Assembly (NCBI RefSeq): GCF_900094735.1
Contig: NZ_FMBM01000002.1
Span: 930,001-994,000 of the forward strand
Origin: Saliniramus fredricksonii
GTDB lineage: Bacteria > Pseudomonadota > Alphaproteobacteria > Rhizobiales > Beijerinckiaceae
DNA length: 64,000 nucleotides
Reading direction: 5' to 3'
A model generated the notes under the pieces. It worked only from the letters and a program-made list of their open reading frames with translations, had not been told where the DNA came from and did not search any database. Position numbers and translations under genes: made by a program. Of this stretch, positions 8,139 through 18,432 are shown piece after piece; the first letter of the stretch is position 1, and each line of letters opens with the position of its first letter.

Positions 8139-10052
8139 ATGAACAGCACCCCACCAGAACCGGTCCAATCGCCAGCCCAGGCTTCGCTCTACGCCACCTT
8201 CTTCCGGCTCTGGCCCTATCTCTGGCCACATGGCCGCAAGGACCTCCAGCAGCGCGTCTTCATCGCTTTCGCGCTTCTGGTTCTGGCCAAGGTCACGACC
8301 ATGGTGGTGCCCTTCACCTATAAATGGGCGACCGATGCGCTCGTTGCGATCACGGAAACCTCCGATACGACGTCCGTGGCGCCGGGGGATGCCCTGCACT
8401 GGCTCTGGGGCGCGCCGTTATTGCTGACGGCGCTCTATGGTCTGACGCGGATCGCGATGGCGCTGTTCACGCAGATCCGCGACGGGCTCTTTGCCAAGGT
8501 GGCGATGCACGCAGTACGCCGGATCGCCTCGCAACTCTTCGCGCATCTGCACAGCCTGTCGCTGAACTTCCACCTCGAGCGCAAGACCGGCGGGCTGACA
8601 CGGGTGCTCGAGCGCGGGCGCAACGCCATTGAGGAACTCTCGCGGCTGATGATCCTGACGCTGATCCCGACGATCATCGAACTGATCCTCGTGCTCGGCA
8701 TCCTCGCCTGGGAATTCGACTGGTCCTTCGCCCTCGTCGTCGCAGTCATGATCACCGCCTATCTGACCTATACCTACTATGCCACCAAATGGCGCATGGA
8801 GATCCGGCGGCGGATGAACGAGTCGGATACCGACGCCAATACCAAGGCGATCGATTCGCTTCTGAATTTCGAGACGGTGAAATATTTCGGCGCCGAATCC
8901 CGTGAGATCGAGCGCTATGACGCTTCAATGGCGCGCTATGAGCGCGCCTCGACGCAGACCTATACCTCGCTCGCCGTGCTGAATGGCGGGCAGGCGGTGA
9001 TCTTCACCATCGGCATGGTCGCGGTGATGATCATGGCCGCCCGCGAAGTGATGGCGGGCGATGCCTCGATCGGCAGTTTCGTGCTGGTCAACGCCATGCT
9101 GATCCAGCTCTACATGCCGCTGAATTTCATGGGGATGGTCTATCGCCAGATCAAGCAGGCCGTCATCGATATCGACGACATGTTCGCCATCCTCGCCCGC
9201 AATCCCGAAATCCGCGATGCGCCGGATGCGCGCCCGCTCGTGATCGATCAGGCCGCAGTCGCGTTCGAGGATGTGCATTTCGCCTATCGCGCCGATCGTC
9301 CGATCCTGCGCGGCATCAGCTTCAGCGTGCCGGCTGGGAAGACGGTGGCTCTGGTCGGGCCGTCGGGCGCCGGCAAGTCGACGATCTCACGGCTGCTCTT
9401 CCGATTCTACGAGCCGCAATCCGGGCGCATCCGGATCGATGGCCAGGACATCGCGCAGACGCAGCAGAAATCCCTGCGGTCGGCGATCGGCATGGTGCCG
9501 CAGGATACGGTGCTGTTCAACGACACGATCGGCTACAATATCCGCTACGGACGCTGGGATGCGACCGAGGCGGAGATCCGCGAGGCGGCAAGGCTGGCGC
9601 AGATTGACAGCTTCATCGAGAGCCTGCCGGAGGGCTACGATACGCAGGTCGGCGAGCGCGGACTCAAGCTCTCGGGCGGCGAGAAGCAGCGCGTGGCGAT
9701 CGCACGCACCATTCTCAAGAGTCCGCCCATCCTGATCCTCGACGAGGCGACCTCGGCCCTCGACAGCTTCACCGAGAAGGAAATCCAGGATGCGCTGGAT
9801 CGGGTTTCACGCGACCGTACCACGCTGGTGATCGCCCATCGCCTCTCCACGGTGGTGGGGGCCGACGAGATCATCGTGCTCGACAAGGGCGAAATCGTCG
9901 AGCGCGGCACGCATATGGATCTGCTTGAATCAGGCGGCGTCTATGCTGCGATGTGGAACCGTCAGCGCGAGATCGATGAGGCCACGCGCACGCTGCTGCG
10001 TGCGCAGGAAGAGGAGAGTGCGGAGAGCTTCCGCACGCATGTCGGCGATTGA
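8139..10052 (+). CDS. Atm1/HMT1-type ABC exporter (fused membrane and ATPase domains)
   Basis: 637 residues: an N-terminal exporter domain with six membrane helices (about 40-350) and a C-terminal ATPase. Walker A GPSGAGKST is near residue 407, the signature LSGGEKQR near 511 and Walker B ILILDEATSALDS follows; the D-loop and the switch His (VIAHRLST) are intact. Length and the segment NTKAIDSLLNFETVKYFGAE are typical of the Atm1/HMT1 group, which exports glutathione-linked sulfur or metal compounds and is linked to Fe-S cluster or heavy-metal homeostasis. It stands alone on the plus strand; the next gene is convergent. Confidence 0.92.
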   Translation: MNSTPPEPVQSPAQASLYATFFRLWPYLWPHGRKDLQQRVFIAFALLVLAKVTTMVVPFTYKWATDALVAITETSDTTSVAPGDALHWLWGAPLLLTALYGLTRIAMALFTQIRDGLFAKVAMHAVRRIASQLFAHLHSLSLNFHLERKTGGLTRVLERGRNAIEELSRLMILTLIPTIIELILVLGILAWEFDWSFALVVAVMITAYLTYTYYATKWRMEIRRRMNESDTDANTKAIDSLLNFETVKYFGAESREIERYDASMARYERASTQTYTSLAVLNGGQAVIFTIGMVAVMIMAAREVMAGDASIGSFVLVNAMLIQLYMPLNFMGMVYRQIKQAVIDIDDMFAILARNPEIRDAPDARPLVIDQAAVAFEDVHFAYRADRPILRGISFSVPAGKTVALVGPSGAGKSTISRLLFRFYEPQSGRIRIDGQDIAQTQQKSLRSAIGMVPQDTVLFNDTIGYNIRYGRWDATEAEIREAARLAQIDSFIESLPEGYDTQVGERGLKLSGGEKQRVAIARTILKSPPILILDEATSALDSFTEKEIQDALDRVSRDRTTLVIAHRLSTVVGADEIIVLDKGEIVERGTHMDLLESGGVYAAMWNRQREIDEATRTLLRAQEEESAESFRTHVGD

Positions 10053-10073
10053 GGCAGCGGGCGGGATGGCGGA

Positions 10074-10580
10074 TCAGGCCGGTTTGCCCTGCGCCTCCCG
10101 CGAGAGCCCTTTGGCGGCGAGCTCGTCGAGATAGGTCTGCCAGCGCGTCTCCCGGTTCTCGCCGAGATCGCGCAGATAATCCCAACCGTAGATGCCGGTG
10201 GAATGCATGTCGTCGAAGACGATCTTGGCGGCGTAGTTCCCCAGAGGCTCGATCTGCATGATCTGCACGTTGATCTTGCCCGGCACGGTCTTGCGCTGGG
10301 CCGGGCTGTGGCCCTGCACCTCCGCCGAAGGGCTCGCCACGCGCAGATATTCCGCCGGCAGCGGGAAGGCCGCGCCGTCGTCATAGGTCACGGTCAGCGT
10401 GCGGCGATCCTGCGAGACGCGCAGCTCGGTCGGCCAGGGGCGGGTCTTGCCGCGCGTCGTGCGGGTCTTGGGTGTTTCGCTTTCACTCATGTCGTGTGCC
10501 GTGTCCGTGCTTGTGGATGCGTTCGTCGATGCGGTTGGATTGGCCCGCCCGCCGAGTCGTTTGAGCCAGGATAGCGCCAT
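10074..10580 (-). CDS. DUF971 domain protein (gamma-butyrobetaine hydroxylase-like N-terminal domain)
   Basis: 168 residues from the ATG at 10580, which follows GGAGGAG at good spacing. The first 50 residues are a low-complexity Thr/Ser-rich linker; the rest matches DUF971: PTELRVSQDRRTLTVTYDDG, FPLPAEYLRV, then YAAKIVFDDMHSTGIYGWDY. This zinc-binding domain occurs alone in bacteria, often near Fe-S or Mrp/ApbC genes, and its job is poorly known. Here it is convergent with an Atm1-like exporter, a weak hint at a link with Fe-S metabolism. An internal ATG at 10490 would remove the linker. Confidence 0.85.
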   Translation of the reverse strand: MALSWLKRLGGRANPTASTNASTSTDTAHDMSESETPKTRTTRGKTRPWPTELRVSQDRRTLTVTYDDGAAFPLPAEYLRVASPSAEVQGHSPAQRKTVPGKINVQIMQIEPLGNYAAKIVFDDMHSTGIYGWDYLRDLGENRETRWQTYLDELAAKGLSREAQGKPA

Positions 10581-10928
10581 TGCGCCACGCTCCTCCAGTT
10601 TCGTGCTGCGTCTCGAGCGAAGATGGTTCCAAACCGCCACGCTGCCAATGGGGTGCGGCTCTGCCTGCGGCAAACCCCGTTCATGGGTGAATTACGCTGC
10701 TGATCCGACCCTCACGGCACAGAAAGCGCAGTTTTGCGCGCGTGCGACGCAAAAACGCGCCTTTCGTCGTATCATGAGATGCTTGACCGCCGATTTCTAG
10801 CGGTTCACACTCTGTTTTGACGATTTTCAAACTGGACGGGTCCGATGGCTCGACCGATCGTCCAAAAATGTCGAAGTCACGCCGCCGGCACTCGGTCGGC
10901 CCGGCGTTCCAGGAGGAGGAAGAAGCAT
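10581..10928. other. Divergent intergenic region between the DUF971 gene and coxS
   Basis: Carries the promoters of both genes. A TTGACG hexamer at 10817-10822 is a candidate -35 element for coxS, but no convincing -10 is seen. No operator repeat noticed. Confidence 0.35.
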
Positions 10929-11423
10929 ATGGCCAGCGTCACGATGACGGTGAACGGGAAATCCGTGACCGCCGATGTCGATCCGCGCACGCTGCTCGCA
11001 CAATTCGTTCGCGAGCATCTGCGCCTCACAGGCACCCATGTCGGTTGCGATACCAGCCAGTGCGGCGCCTGCGTCGTGCATGTCGACGGCAAGGCCGTGA
11101 AAGCCTGCACCATGCTCGCTGTCCAGGCGGATGGCTGTGAGGTCGTCACGATCGAAGGACTCGCAAACGGCGCCGAGCTGCATCCGATGCAGGCCGCCTT
11201 CCGCGAACATCACGGGCTGCAATGCGGCTATTGCACGCCGGGCATGATCATGACCGCCGTCGATATGGTGAACCGGCTCGGTTCCGATCTCGACGAGGCG
11301 ACGATCCGTCACGAGCTCGAAGGCAATATCTGCCGCTGCACCGGCTATCACAACATCGTACGCGCGGTGGAGACCGGTGCGAAGGCGATGACCGAGGGCG
11401 GTGCGCGTCAGGCTGCCGAGTGA
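10929..11423 (+). CDS. coxS: CO-dehydrogenase-like small subunit, [2Fe-2S] protein
   Basis: 164 residues. The first [2Fe-2S] site is [12 protein letters not shown] plus a later Cys in KACTM; the second is QCGYCTPGM plus NICRCTGY. These are the two clusters that carry electrons from the molybdenum site to FAD in the xanthine oxidase/CODH family. The start at 10929 follows a purine-rich AGGAGGAGGAAGAAG site; an earlier in-frame start would add a basic, non-conserved tail. First gene of coxSLM; a gap of about 170 bp separates it from coxL. Confidence 0.93.
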   Translation: MASVTMTVNGKSVTADVDPRTLLAQFVREHLRLTGTHVGCDTSQCGACVVHVDGKAVKACTMLAVQADGCEVVTIEGLANGAELHPMQAAFREHHGLQCGYCTPGMIMTAVDMVNRLGSDLDEATIRHELEGNICRCTGYHNIVRAVETGAKAMTEGGARQAAE

Positions 11424-11590
11424 TCGGGCGAAACGATGCCGGTTTCACCAGCCGGGCGCTGCGGGTCATCCCGCCGCCGAAAGTCCTTGTCGATCTTTAC
11501 CTTGCCGCGCCGAAACTGCGCGGGATCGCTCTCATTTGATCATTTTTCGCCAAGCGCTCGTCCAAGAAGCGCTTCGAGGAGGAACACGTC

Positions 11591-13954
11591 ATGACCGGTA
11601 CCGGAATCGGCGCCCCCGTGCGTCGCAAGGAAGACCAGCGTTTCATCACCGGCAAGGGCCGCTATACCGACGATCTCACCCGTCCGGGTCAGGCGCATGC
11701 CTATTTCGTCCGCTCGCCGCATGCCCATGCCGAAATCGCCAGGATCGACAAGGCCGCAGCCGAGGCCATGCCCGGCGTGCTCGCCGTTCTCACCGGCGAT
11801 GATCTCGCCGCCGACAATATCGGCGGGCTGATCTGCGGCTGGATGATCCATTCCAAGGACGGCTCGCCGATGAAGGCCGGCGCGCATCCCGCGCTGGCCC
11901 AGGGTAAGGTGCGCTATGTCGGTGATCACGTCGCGGTTGTTGTCGCCGAGACGCTGGCCCAGGCCCGCGATGCCGCCGAGGCGGTCGAGGTGGATTACAA
12001 ACTCCTGCCCGCGATTGCGGATACGGCGAAGGCGCGGGAATCGAAGGTCGTCGTTCACGATGTCGCGCCCGACAACACCGTCTATGAGTGGCATCTGGGC
12101 GACAAGGATGCGACGGAAGCCGCCTTCAGGAAGGCCAAGCACGTCACCACCCTCGACATCACCAACAACCGCCTGATCCCCAACCCGATCGAGACCCGCG
12201 CGGCGATCGGCGAATACGACATGGGGTCGGACAATTACACGCTCTACACCACCAGCCAGAACCCGCATGTGGCGCGGCTCGTGCTCTCGGCCTTCATCGG
12301 CATCGCGCCGGAGAACAAGCTGCGGGTAATCGCGCCTGATGTGGGCGGCGGCTTCGGCTCGAAGATCTTTATTTATGCCGAGGAAACCGTCTGCGTCTGG
12401 GCATCCAAGAAGGTCGGGCGTCCGGTCAAGTGGACCTCCGACCGCACCGAGGCGTTCCTTTCCGACGCCCATGGCCGCGATCACGTCACCCGCGCGCAGC
12501 TCGCACTCGACGATAACGGCAAGATTCTCGCCCTGCGCGCCCATACCATCGCCAATCTCGGCGCCTATCTCTCCACCTTCTCCTCATCGGTGCCGACCTA
12601 CCTCTACGCGCCGCTGCTCTCGGGGCAGTACGATATCCCGGCGATCTACGCGGAGGTGGACGGCGTCTATACCAACACCGCGCCTGTCGATGCCTATCGC
12701 GGGGCAGGGCGACCGGAGGCAACCTTCGTGGTCGAGCGGCTGGTGGAAGTGGCCGCGCGCGAGCTCGGCATGGATCCGGCCAAGTTCCGCAAGAAGAACT
12801 ATATCAAGCGCTTCCCGCACCAGACGCCGGTGATCATGAATTACGATGTCGGCGATTACGGCGCCTCGCTGGAAAAAGCGCTGGAGATGGCTGATTACAA
12901 GGGCTTCAACAAGCGCAAGCGCGAGAGCGCCAAGAAGGGCAAGCTGCGCGGAATCGGTTTTTCGAGCTATATCGAGGCCTGCGGCATCGCGCCCTCGCAG
13001 GCGGTCGGCTCGCTCGGCGCCGGTGTCGGCCTGTGGGAATCGGCGGAAGTGCGCGTCAATCCGACCGGTTCCGTCGAGGTCCTGACCGGCTCTCACAGCC
13101 ATGGCCAGGGCCACGAGACCACTTTCGCCCAGCTGGTCTCCGAGCGTCTTGGCGTCGATATCAACAATGTGAACATCGTCCACGGCGATACCGACAAGGT
13201 CCAGTTCGGCATGGGCACCTACGGCTCGCGCTCCGGCGCGGTCGGCATGTCGGCGATCACCCGCGCCATCGACAAGGTGATCGAGAAGGGCAAGAAGGTC
13301 GCGGCCTATGCGATGGAGGCATCCGACAAGGATATCGAATTTGCCGACGGCAAGTTCTCCGTCGCGGGCACCGACAAGTCGATGGCGTTCGGCGAGATCG
13401 CGCTCCAGGCCTATATCGCCCACAAATTCTCCGGCCAGGATCTCGAACCCGGCCTGAAGGAGGGCGCCTTCTACGATCCGACGAACTTCACCTTCCCCGC
13501 AGGCGTGCATATCTGCGAGGTCGAGATCGATCCCGATACCGGCGTGACCACGATCGAACGCTTCACGGCGGTGGATGATTTCGGGGTGGTGATCAATCCG
13601 ATGATCGTCGAGGGCCAGGTCCATGGCGGCATCGCCCAGGGCGTCGGCCAGGCGCTGCTGGAAAACGCGGTCTATGACGAATCCGGCCAGCTCGTCACGG
13701 CGAGCTACATGGATTACGCCATGCCCCGCGCCGATGATCTGCCGTCCTTCGATGTCGGCATGACGGTGACCCCGTGCCCGTCCAACCCGCTCGGCATCAA
13801 GGGCTGCGGCGAGGCGGGTGCGATTGCCGCGCCGCCGGCCGTGATCAACGCCATCACCAATGCGGTGGGCCATGAGGACGTGCCCATGCCGGCCACGCCG
13901 CGCGCGGTCTGGCATGCCATCCACAAGGCCAGGGCGCCGATGGCGGCGGAGTGA
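11591..13954 (+). CDS. coxL: CO-dehydrogenase-like large subunit, form II molybdenum hydroxylase
   Basis: 787 residues, the molybdopterin cytosine dinucleotide-binding catalytic subunit. Motifs: GAPVRRKEDQRFITGKGRY at the start, GGGFGSK, the active-site loop AYRGAGR near residue 367, and GCGEAGA with the catalytic Glu near the end. True aerobic CO dehydrogenases (form I) carry AYXCSFR with the Cu-binding Cys; this protein has the form II loop without Cys. Form II enzymes have the same S-L-M gene order as seen here, and their physiological substrates are mostly unproven; CO oxidation should not be assumed. Preceded by GAGGAGGAA. Confidence 0.93.
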   Translation: MTGTGIGAPVRRKEDQRFITGKGRYTDDLTRPGQAHAYFVRSPHAHAEIARIDKAAAEAMPGVLAVLTGDDLAADNIGGLICGWMIHSKDGSPMKAGAHPALAQGKVRYVGDHVAVVVAETLAQARDAAEAVEVDYKLLPAIADTAKARESKVVVHDVAPDNTVYEWHLGDKDATEAAFRKAKHVTTLDITNNRLIPNPIETRAAIGEYDMGSDNYTLYTTSQNPHVARLVLSAFIGIAPENKLRVIAPDVGGGFGSKIFIYAEETVCVWASKKVGRPVKWTSDRTEAFLSDAHGRDHVTRAQLALDDNGKILALRAHTIANLGAYLSTFSSSVPTYLYAPLLSGQYDIPAIYAEVDGVYTNTAPVDAYRGAGRPEATFVVERLVEVAARELGMDPAKFRKKNYIKRFPHQTPVIMNYDVGDYGASLEKALEMADYKGFNKRKRESAKKGKLRGIGFSSYIEACGIAPSQAVGSLGAGVGLWESAEVRVNPTGSVEVLTGSHSHGQGHETTFAQLVSERLGVDINNVNIVHGDTDKVQFGMGTYGSRSGAVGMSAITRAIDKVIEKGKKVAAYAMEASDKDIEFADGKFSVAGTDKSMAFGEIALQAYIAHKFSGQDLEPGLKEGAFYDPTNFTFPAGVHICEVEIDPDTGVTTIERFTAVDDFGVVINPMIVEGQVHGGIAQGVGQALLENAVYDESGQLVTASYMDYAMPRADDLPSFDVGMTVTPCPSNPLGIKGCGEAGAIAAPPAVINAITNAVGHEDVPMPATPRAVWHAIHKARAPMAAE

Positions 13955-14029
13955 GCCGTTCGAACGATAGCTTCCGCGCGGGCGACCAGCTGCCCGTGCG
14001 CTTCATCAGGAATTCGGAGAACCGAACCC

Positions 14030-14833
14030 ATGCACGCTTTCGAATATCATCGCCCGAGCAATGTCCGCCAGGCGGCGGCGCTCCTGCAGAAGAATGAGGA
14101 TGCCAAGATCGTCGCCGGCGGTCACACGCTCCTGCCTACCATGAAACAGCGCCTCGCGGCGCCCTCCGCGCTCGTCGATCTCGGCGCCATGGGCGAATTG
14201 CGCGGCATCGAGAAGAAGGGTCGCGCTGTTGTGATCGGCGCCATGTCGACCCATGCCGAGGTCGCGACCTCGGCTGTCGTCGCCGAGGCGATTCCTGGCC
14301 TTGCCAAACTCGCGGAAGGGATCGGCGATCCGGCGGTGCGCCATCGCGGCACGATCGGCGGTTCGATCGCCAATAACGACCCCGCCGCCGATTATCCCGC
14401 CGCCTGTATCGGGCTCGGCGCGACGATCATCACCAACAAGCGCAAGATTCCGGCGGAGGAATTCTTCACGGGCATGTTCGACACTGCGCTGGACGAAGGC
14501 GAGATCATCACCAAGGTCTCCTTTCCGATCCCCGCCAAGGCGGCCTATGCCAAGTTCCGCAACCCAGCCTCGCGCTATGCGCTGGCCGGCGTCTTCGTCT
14601 CCAAGCGCGGCTCGGATATTCGCGTCGCCGTGACCGGGGCGGGCTCAGACGGCGTGTTCCGCTGGAGCGAGGCGGAGGAGGCCCTCGCCAAGCGCTTCGC
14701 GCCCAAATCCCTCGACGGGATGAGCGCATCTGCCAGCGACATGAATACGGATATTCATGCCGATGCGGAATACCGCGCGCATCTCGTCGGCGTGATGGCG
14801 CGCCGCGCGGTTGCGGCTGCGACCGGGCGCTGA
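14030..14833 (+). CDS. coxM: CO-dehydrogenase-like medium subunit, FAD-binding
   Basis: 267 residues. The FAD pyrophosphate motifs are VAGGHTLLP near residue 27 and GTIGGSIANNDPAADYPA near 105. It accepts electrons from the CoxS clusters and passes them to quinone or another acceptor. It follows coxL by 75 bp and a GGAGAA site precedes the ATG. No membrane segment is present. Confidence 0.93.
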   Translation: MHAFEYHRPSNVRQAAALLQKNEDAKIVAGGHTLLPTMKQRLAAPSALVDLGAMGELRGIEKKGRAVVIGAMSTHAEVATSAVVAEAIPGLAKLAEGIGDPAVRHRGTIGGSIANNDPAADYPAACIGLGATIITNKRKIPAEEFFTGMFDTALDEGEIITKVSFPIPAKAAYAKFRNPASRYALAGVFVSKRGSDIRVAVTGAGSDGVFRWSEAEEALAKRFAPKSLDGMSASASDMNTDIHADAEYRAHLVGVMARRAVAAATGR

Positions 14834-14902
14834 GCGCGTCGAATGATCTGAATCCCGGATCGGGCGTCCGCCCGGTCCGGGGCGTTGTCTCATGCAGATG
14901 GA

Positions 14903-15820
<918 letters not shown>

Positions 15821-15849
15821 GCGGCGCCGGATGCTTGCACGGCCGCGCC

Positions 15850-16491
15850 TCAATCCTGGAGGAAGGGATTGCTGGCGCGCTCATCGCCGATATTGCTGGT
15901 CGGCCCGTGACCGCAGATGAAGCCGACATCGTCGCCGAGGACGAGGAGTTTCGTGCGAATCGAATTGATCAGCGTGTCCATATCGCCTCCCGGCAGGTCG
16001 GCGCGCCCGACGGAGCCGCGGAAGAGCACATCGCCCACGAGCGCGAATCGCTGGTCTTTCTGGAAGAAGACGAGGCTGCCGGGGGAGTGGCCCGGGCAAT
16101 GCAGGATCTCGAACGGAATGCCGGCAATGTCGAAATCATCGCCTTCGTCCAGCCAGCGATCCGGGGTGAAGCTCTCGACGGTGCCGAGGCCGTATTGCTC
16201 GGCGATGGCGGGGAGATTGGCGATCAGCGGCTCATCGGCGCGATGGGGCCCCTCCACGGGGACATCAAGCAACGCGCGCAGTTCGGCGACGCCGCCGATA
16301 TGATCGAAATGGCCGTGAGTGAGCACGATCTTCTCGATGGTCAGGCCGAGTTCTTCGATGCCGGAGCGGATGCGTCCGACATCCCCGCCCGGATCGATGA
16401 CGGCGCCGGTCTTCGTCTCGTCATCCCAGATCAGCGTGCAATTCTGCTCCAGAGGCGTGACGGGGATGATCGCGGCTTTCAGACTCGGCAT
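15850..16491 (-). CDS. MBL-fold metallo-hydrolase (glyoxalase II-like, YcbL type)
   Basis: 213 residues. The dinuclear metal motif is THGHFDHIGG (about 58-67), with further ligands in CPGHSPGSL, VGDVLF and ICGHGPTSN. This small form resembles glyoxalase II and YcbL, which hydrolyse S-lactoylglutathione or related thioesters; substrate unproven. A GGGAGAAG site precedes the ATG. It is convergent with the MoxR gene, 30 bp apart. Confidence 0.88.
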   Translation of the reverse strand: MPSLKAAIIPVTPLEQNCTLIWDDETKTGAVIDPGGDVGRIRSGIEELGLTIEKIVLTHGHFDHIGGVAELRALLDVPVEGPHRADEPLIANLPAIAEQYGLGTVESFTPDRWLDEGDDFDIAGIPFEILHCPGHSPGSLVFFQKDQRFALVGDVLFRGSVGRADLPGGDMDTLINSIRTKLLVLGDDVGFICGHGPTSNIGDERASNPFLQD

Positions 16492-16684
16492 GAGCTTCTC
16501 CCTGGGATATCGGCCGGATGGCGCGGGACGCGAAGGTGCCTGTCCGGGCGCGCCGGATCAAGCGCGAAATCCCGGCGTTCTGCGCGCCGCCGATTGCTCG
16601 AGATCAAGGCGTCGCCATCAGGTGCGTGGTGAAACCGTATCGACGATTGCGGCAGAGGCCGCGACCTTGAGGAGGAACACGTTC

Positions 16685-17077
16685 ATGTCCATCCCCCATC
16701 ATTTCAAGCGCATCACCCTGCATCTCGCGCGCACGAAGGAGCATCCGACCGGTTCGCATCTGCATGGATACGACATCGTCGCACCGCTCGATGCGGACGG
16801 GCATATCGATATCGCCGAATGGCGCAAGCACAAGGAACTGTGCCGCGTGCATCGGTTCTGGGGGAACGAGGAGGATGTCGGCTTCCTGCGCCATCGTCCC
16901 GGCGGCACCGGTGGTGCAACCTGGGTGATCGATTACGATGAAAATCGCGATGATGACGACGAGCCGGCCTATCGGCTCGGCGATCACGTCATGCAGGTCG
17001 GCGAATATCTCTCCATCCGGGATGATGAAGGCGACATGCAGACGTTCCAGATTGTCGCTGTCGAGAATGCCGGGTGA
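16685..17077 (+). CDS. Conserved-type hypothetical protein, 130 residues
   Basis: The ATG at 16685 follows GAGGAGGAA. The protein is rich in His and Asp: SIPHHFKRITLHLARTKEHP at the start, then an acidic patch (YDENRDDDDE) and a beta-rich end (VGEYLSIRDDEGDMQTFQIV). No membrane segment, signal peptide or catalytic motif is seen. It is a single-gene unit with its own terminator. Function unknown. Confidence 0.75.
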   Translation: MSIPHHFKRITLHLARTKEHPTGSHLHGYDIVAPLDADGHIDIAEWRKHKELCRVHRFWGNEEDVGFLRHRPGGTGGATWVIDYDENRDDDDEPAYRLGDHVMQVGEYLSIRDDEGDMQTFQIVAVENAG

Positions 17078-17103
17078 GGCAAGGGCTTTTCCTGCCTCTT
17101 TTA
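17077..17103 (+). terminator. Hairpin terminator after the 130-residue gene
   Basis: GAGGCA (about 17075-17080) pairs with TGCCTC, with extra GG/CC pairs inside, followed by TTTTA. Confidence 0.6.
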
Positions 17104-17126
17104 CAACCAGATGTGAAACAATGACG

Positions 17127-17164
17127 AAGGCGCGTCCGCAGTTCGGGCGCGCCTTTCAATTTTT
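17127..17164 (+). terminator. Second hairpin with T tract
   Basis: 11-bp stem with one G-U pair (17127-17137 AAGGCGCGTCC with 17145-17155 GGGCGCGCCTT), 7-nt loop, followed by TCAATTTTT. A back-up terminator to the one just before it. Confidence 0.7.
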
Positions 17165-17607
17165 GGAACGGAGCAAAAACAATTTAACGTATAAGTTGTA
17201 ATTGAAAAAAATACATTAATAAAGAGAACAATTCTAAGTCGAGCTCTCCGCATCAGGTTGTGCTACCTATAGTAATAATATGAAAAAAAATGTATCTGAC
17301 AGTTGAAATTCAAAAGCTGGGCGGGCAAAGTGTTGACGATGCACCTCAAGCGCGTCGCGGGAAATGCGCGTAAAAAGTTGTCGTAGCTGCATATTTCCCG
17401 TTGGTTGCATTATTGATTGTTGCCAACACAGGCGCTAAGACAATCAGAAGGGGAGTTCCGGGGCTTTGAAATGTTCGCGTTTCATTTTGGTTCGGGGTTC
17501 CGTTTATGCCAGCTGCTGCGCGTATGGGTTGTCGGAATACGCCTGCAACCTGGTTGTATCTGTGTCGGTTGCCGAGTCGGCGGTATCTGATCGGGAGAAC
17601 GGAAGCA
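17165..17607. other. AT-rich intergenic region upstream of the XRE regulator
   Basis: From about 17170 to 17310 the sequence is notably A/T-rich with A runs, then returns to average. It probably holds the promoter of the regulator gene; no clear -10/-35 pair or operator repeat was picked out. No gene seen. Confidence 0.4.
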
Positions 17608-18027
17608 ATGTTGAGCAACAAGAAGTCGCCGAATGAAATCGATTTCGAAATCGGACGGCGCATCAAGCTCCGGCGGAATGCGCTGGGGTTGAACCAGCAG
17701 CAGCTGGCCAGGGAAATCGATGTATCCTACCAGCAGGTCCAGAAGTATGAGAACGGAACCGACCGTGTCGGGGCGGCCAGACTGTTCCAGATTTCGCAGG
17801 CCCTCGATGTGCCGATCGGCTTCTTTTATGGCAGTCTGATTGACGGGGGCTTCGGGACGGGTGAGGTCGTGTCGCTTGAGGATCACCAGATTCAGCGCGC
17901 CTTGGCAGATCCAGACGGGCGGCAGCTTCTGCTCATCTTCGCGAATTTGAAGGTGCCGAGCCTGCGTACCAGTCTGCTGGATATCGCGAAGTCGCTCGCC
18001 GACACCGACAAATACAAGAAGGGCTGA
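17608..18027 (+). CDS. XRE-family DNA-binding regulator
   Basis: 139 residues. A Cro/C1-type helix-turn-helix spans about residues 14-70 (IGRRIKLRRNALGLNQQQLA, then VSYQQVQKYENGTDRV). The C-terminal 65 residues have no ligand-binding domain. Such short SinR/PraR-like regulators are common in Rhizobiales and often control surface polysaccharide, biofilm or quorum genes; the polysaccharide locus begins 400 bp away on the other strand, which fits but does not prove that role. The ATG at 17608 follows GGGAGAACGGAAG. Confidence 0.88.
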   Translation: MLSNKKSPNEIDFEIGRRIKLRRNALGLNQQQLAREIDVSYQQVQKYENGTDRVGAARLFQISQALDVPIGFFYGSLIDGGFGTGEVVSLEDHQIQRALADPDGRQLLLIFANLKVPSLRTSLLDIAKSLADTDKYKKG

Positions 18028-18061
18028 CGGCGAGAAGCGGCAGGTCGGCCTGTCCCTGTCT

Positions 18062-18075
18062 TGCAACATGTTGCA
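18062..18075. promoter_or_regulatory. 14-bp perfect palindrome TGCAACATGTTGCA
   Basis: Self-complementary sequence just after the XRE gene and before its terminator. It could be an operator (LacI- or XRE-like shape) or chance; nothing downstream on the plus strand is obviously controlled by it. Confidence 0.35.
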
Positions 18076-18139
18076 CGCGTGATCGCGACGATGTACCTTT
18101 TGATTGCGCCTGTGGGGGCGTTACATCGAGAGCACCTTC

Positions 18140-18179
18140 AACCCGCCTTGCCGGCTTCGTCCGGTTCGGCGGGTTTTTT
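18140..18179 (+). terminator. Rho-independent terminator of the XRE gene
   Basis: Outer stem AACCCGCC (18140-18147) with GGCGGGTT (18168-18175), inner CCGG/CCGG, then a T run. Confidence 0.85.
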
Positions 18180-18432
18180 CTTTCGATGGGCGATTGAAAT
18201 TAAATCAATTGAATCAAAGGGTTGGTATTTCACGTCAAGCTTGTATCGCACATTTGCGGGCCCGCTGAAGTGGCTTCTGTCGCGGATCAAGGATTCGGTC
18301 GGCTTTTCGCAAGGCGAATCACCTGCCTCTCAAAGGTTGTGTTTTCCGCTTTTCAGTGATTTCAGTGCGCGAAATTGGTCGACCGTTCAACCGTATGCCG
18401 ATCACGAAATCGTGATCCTTCGATCCGGGTGG

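Larger units (their letters stand above)
18028..18432. other. Intergenic region between the XRE regulator and the polysaccharide operon end
   Basis: Contains a 14-bp perfect palindrome and the terminator of the regulator (both listed separately). The rest, about 18180-18432, shows no gene and no clear signal; both flanking genes point into it. Confidence 0.4.
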
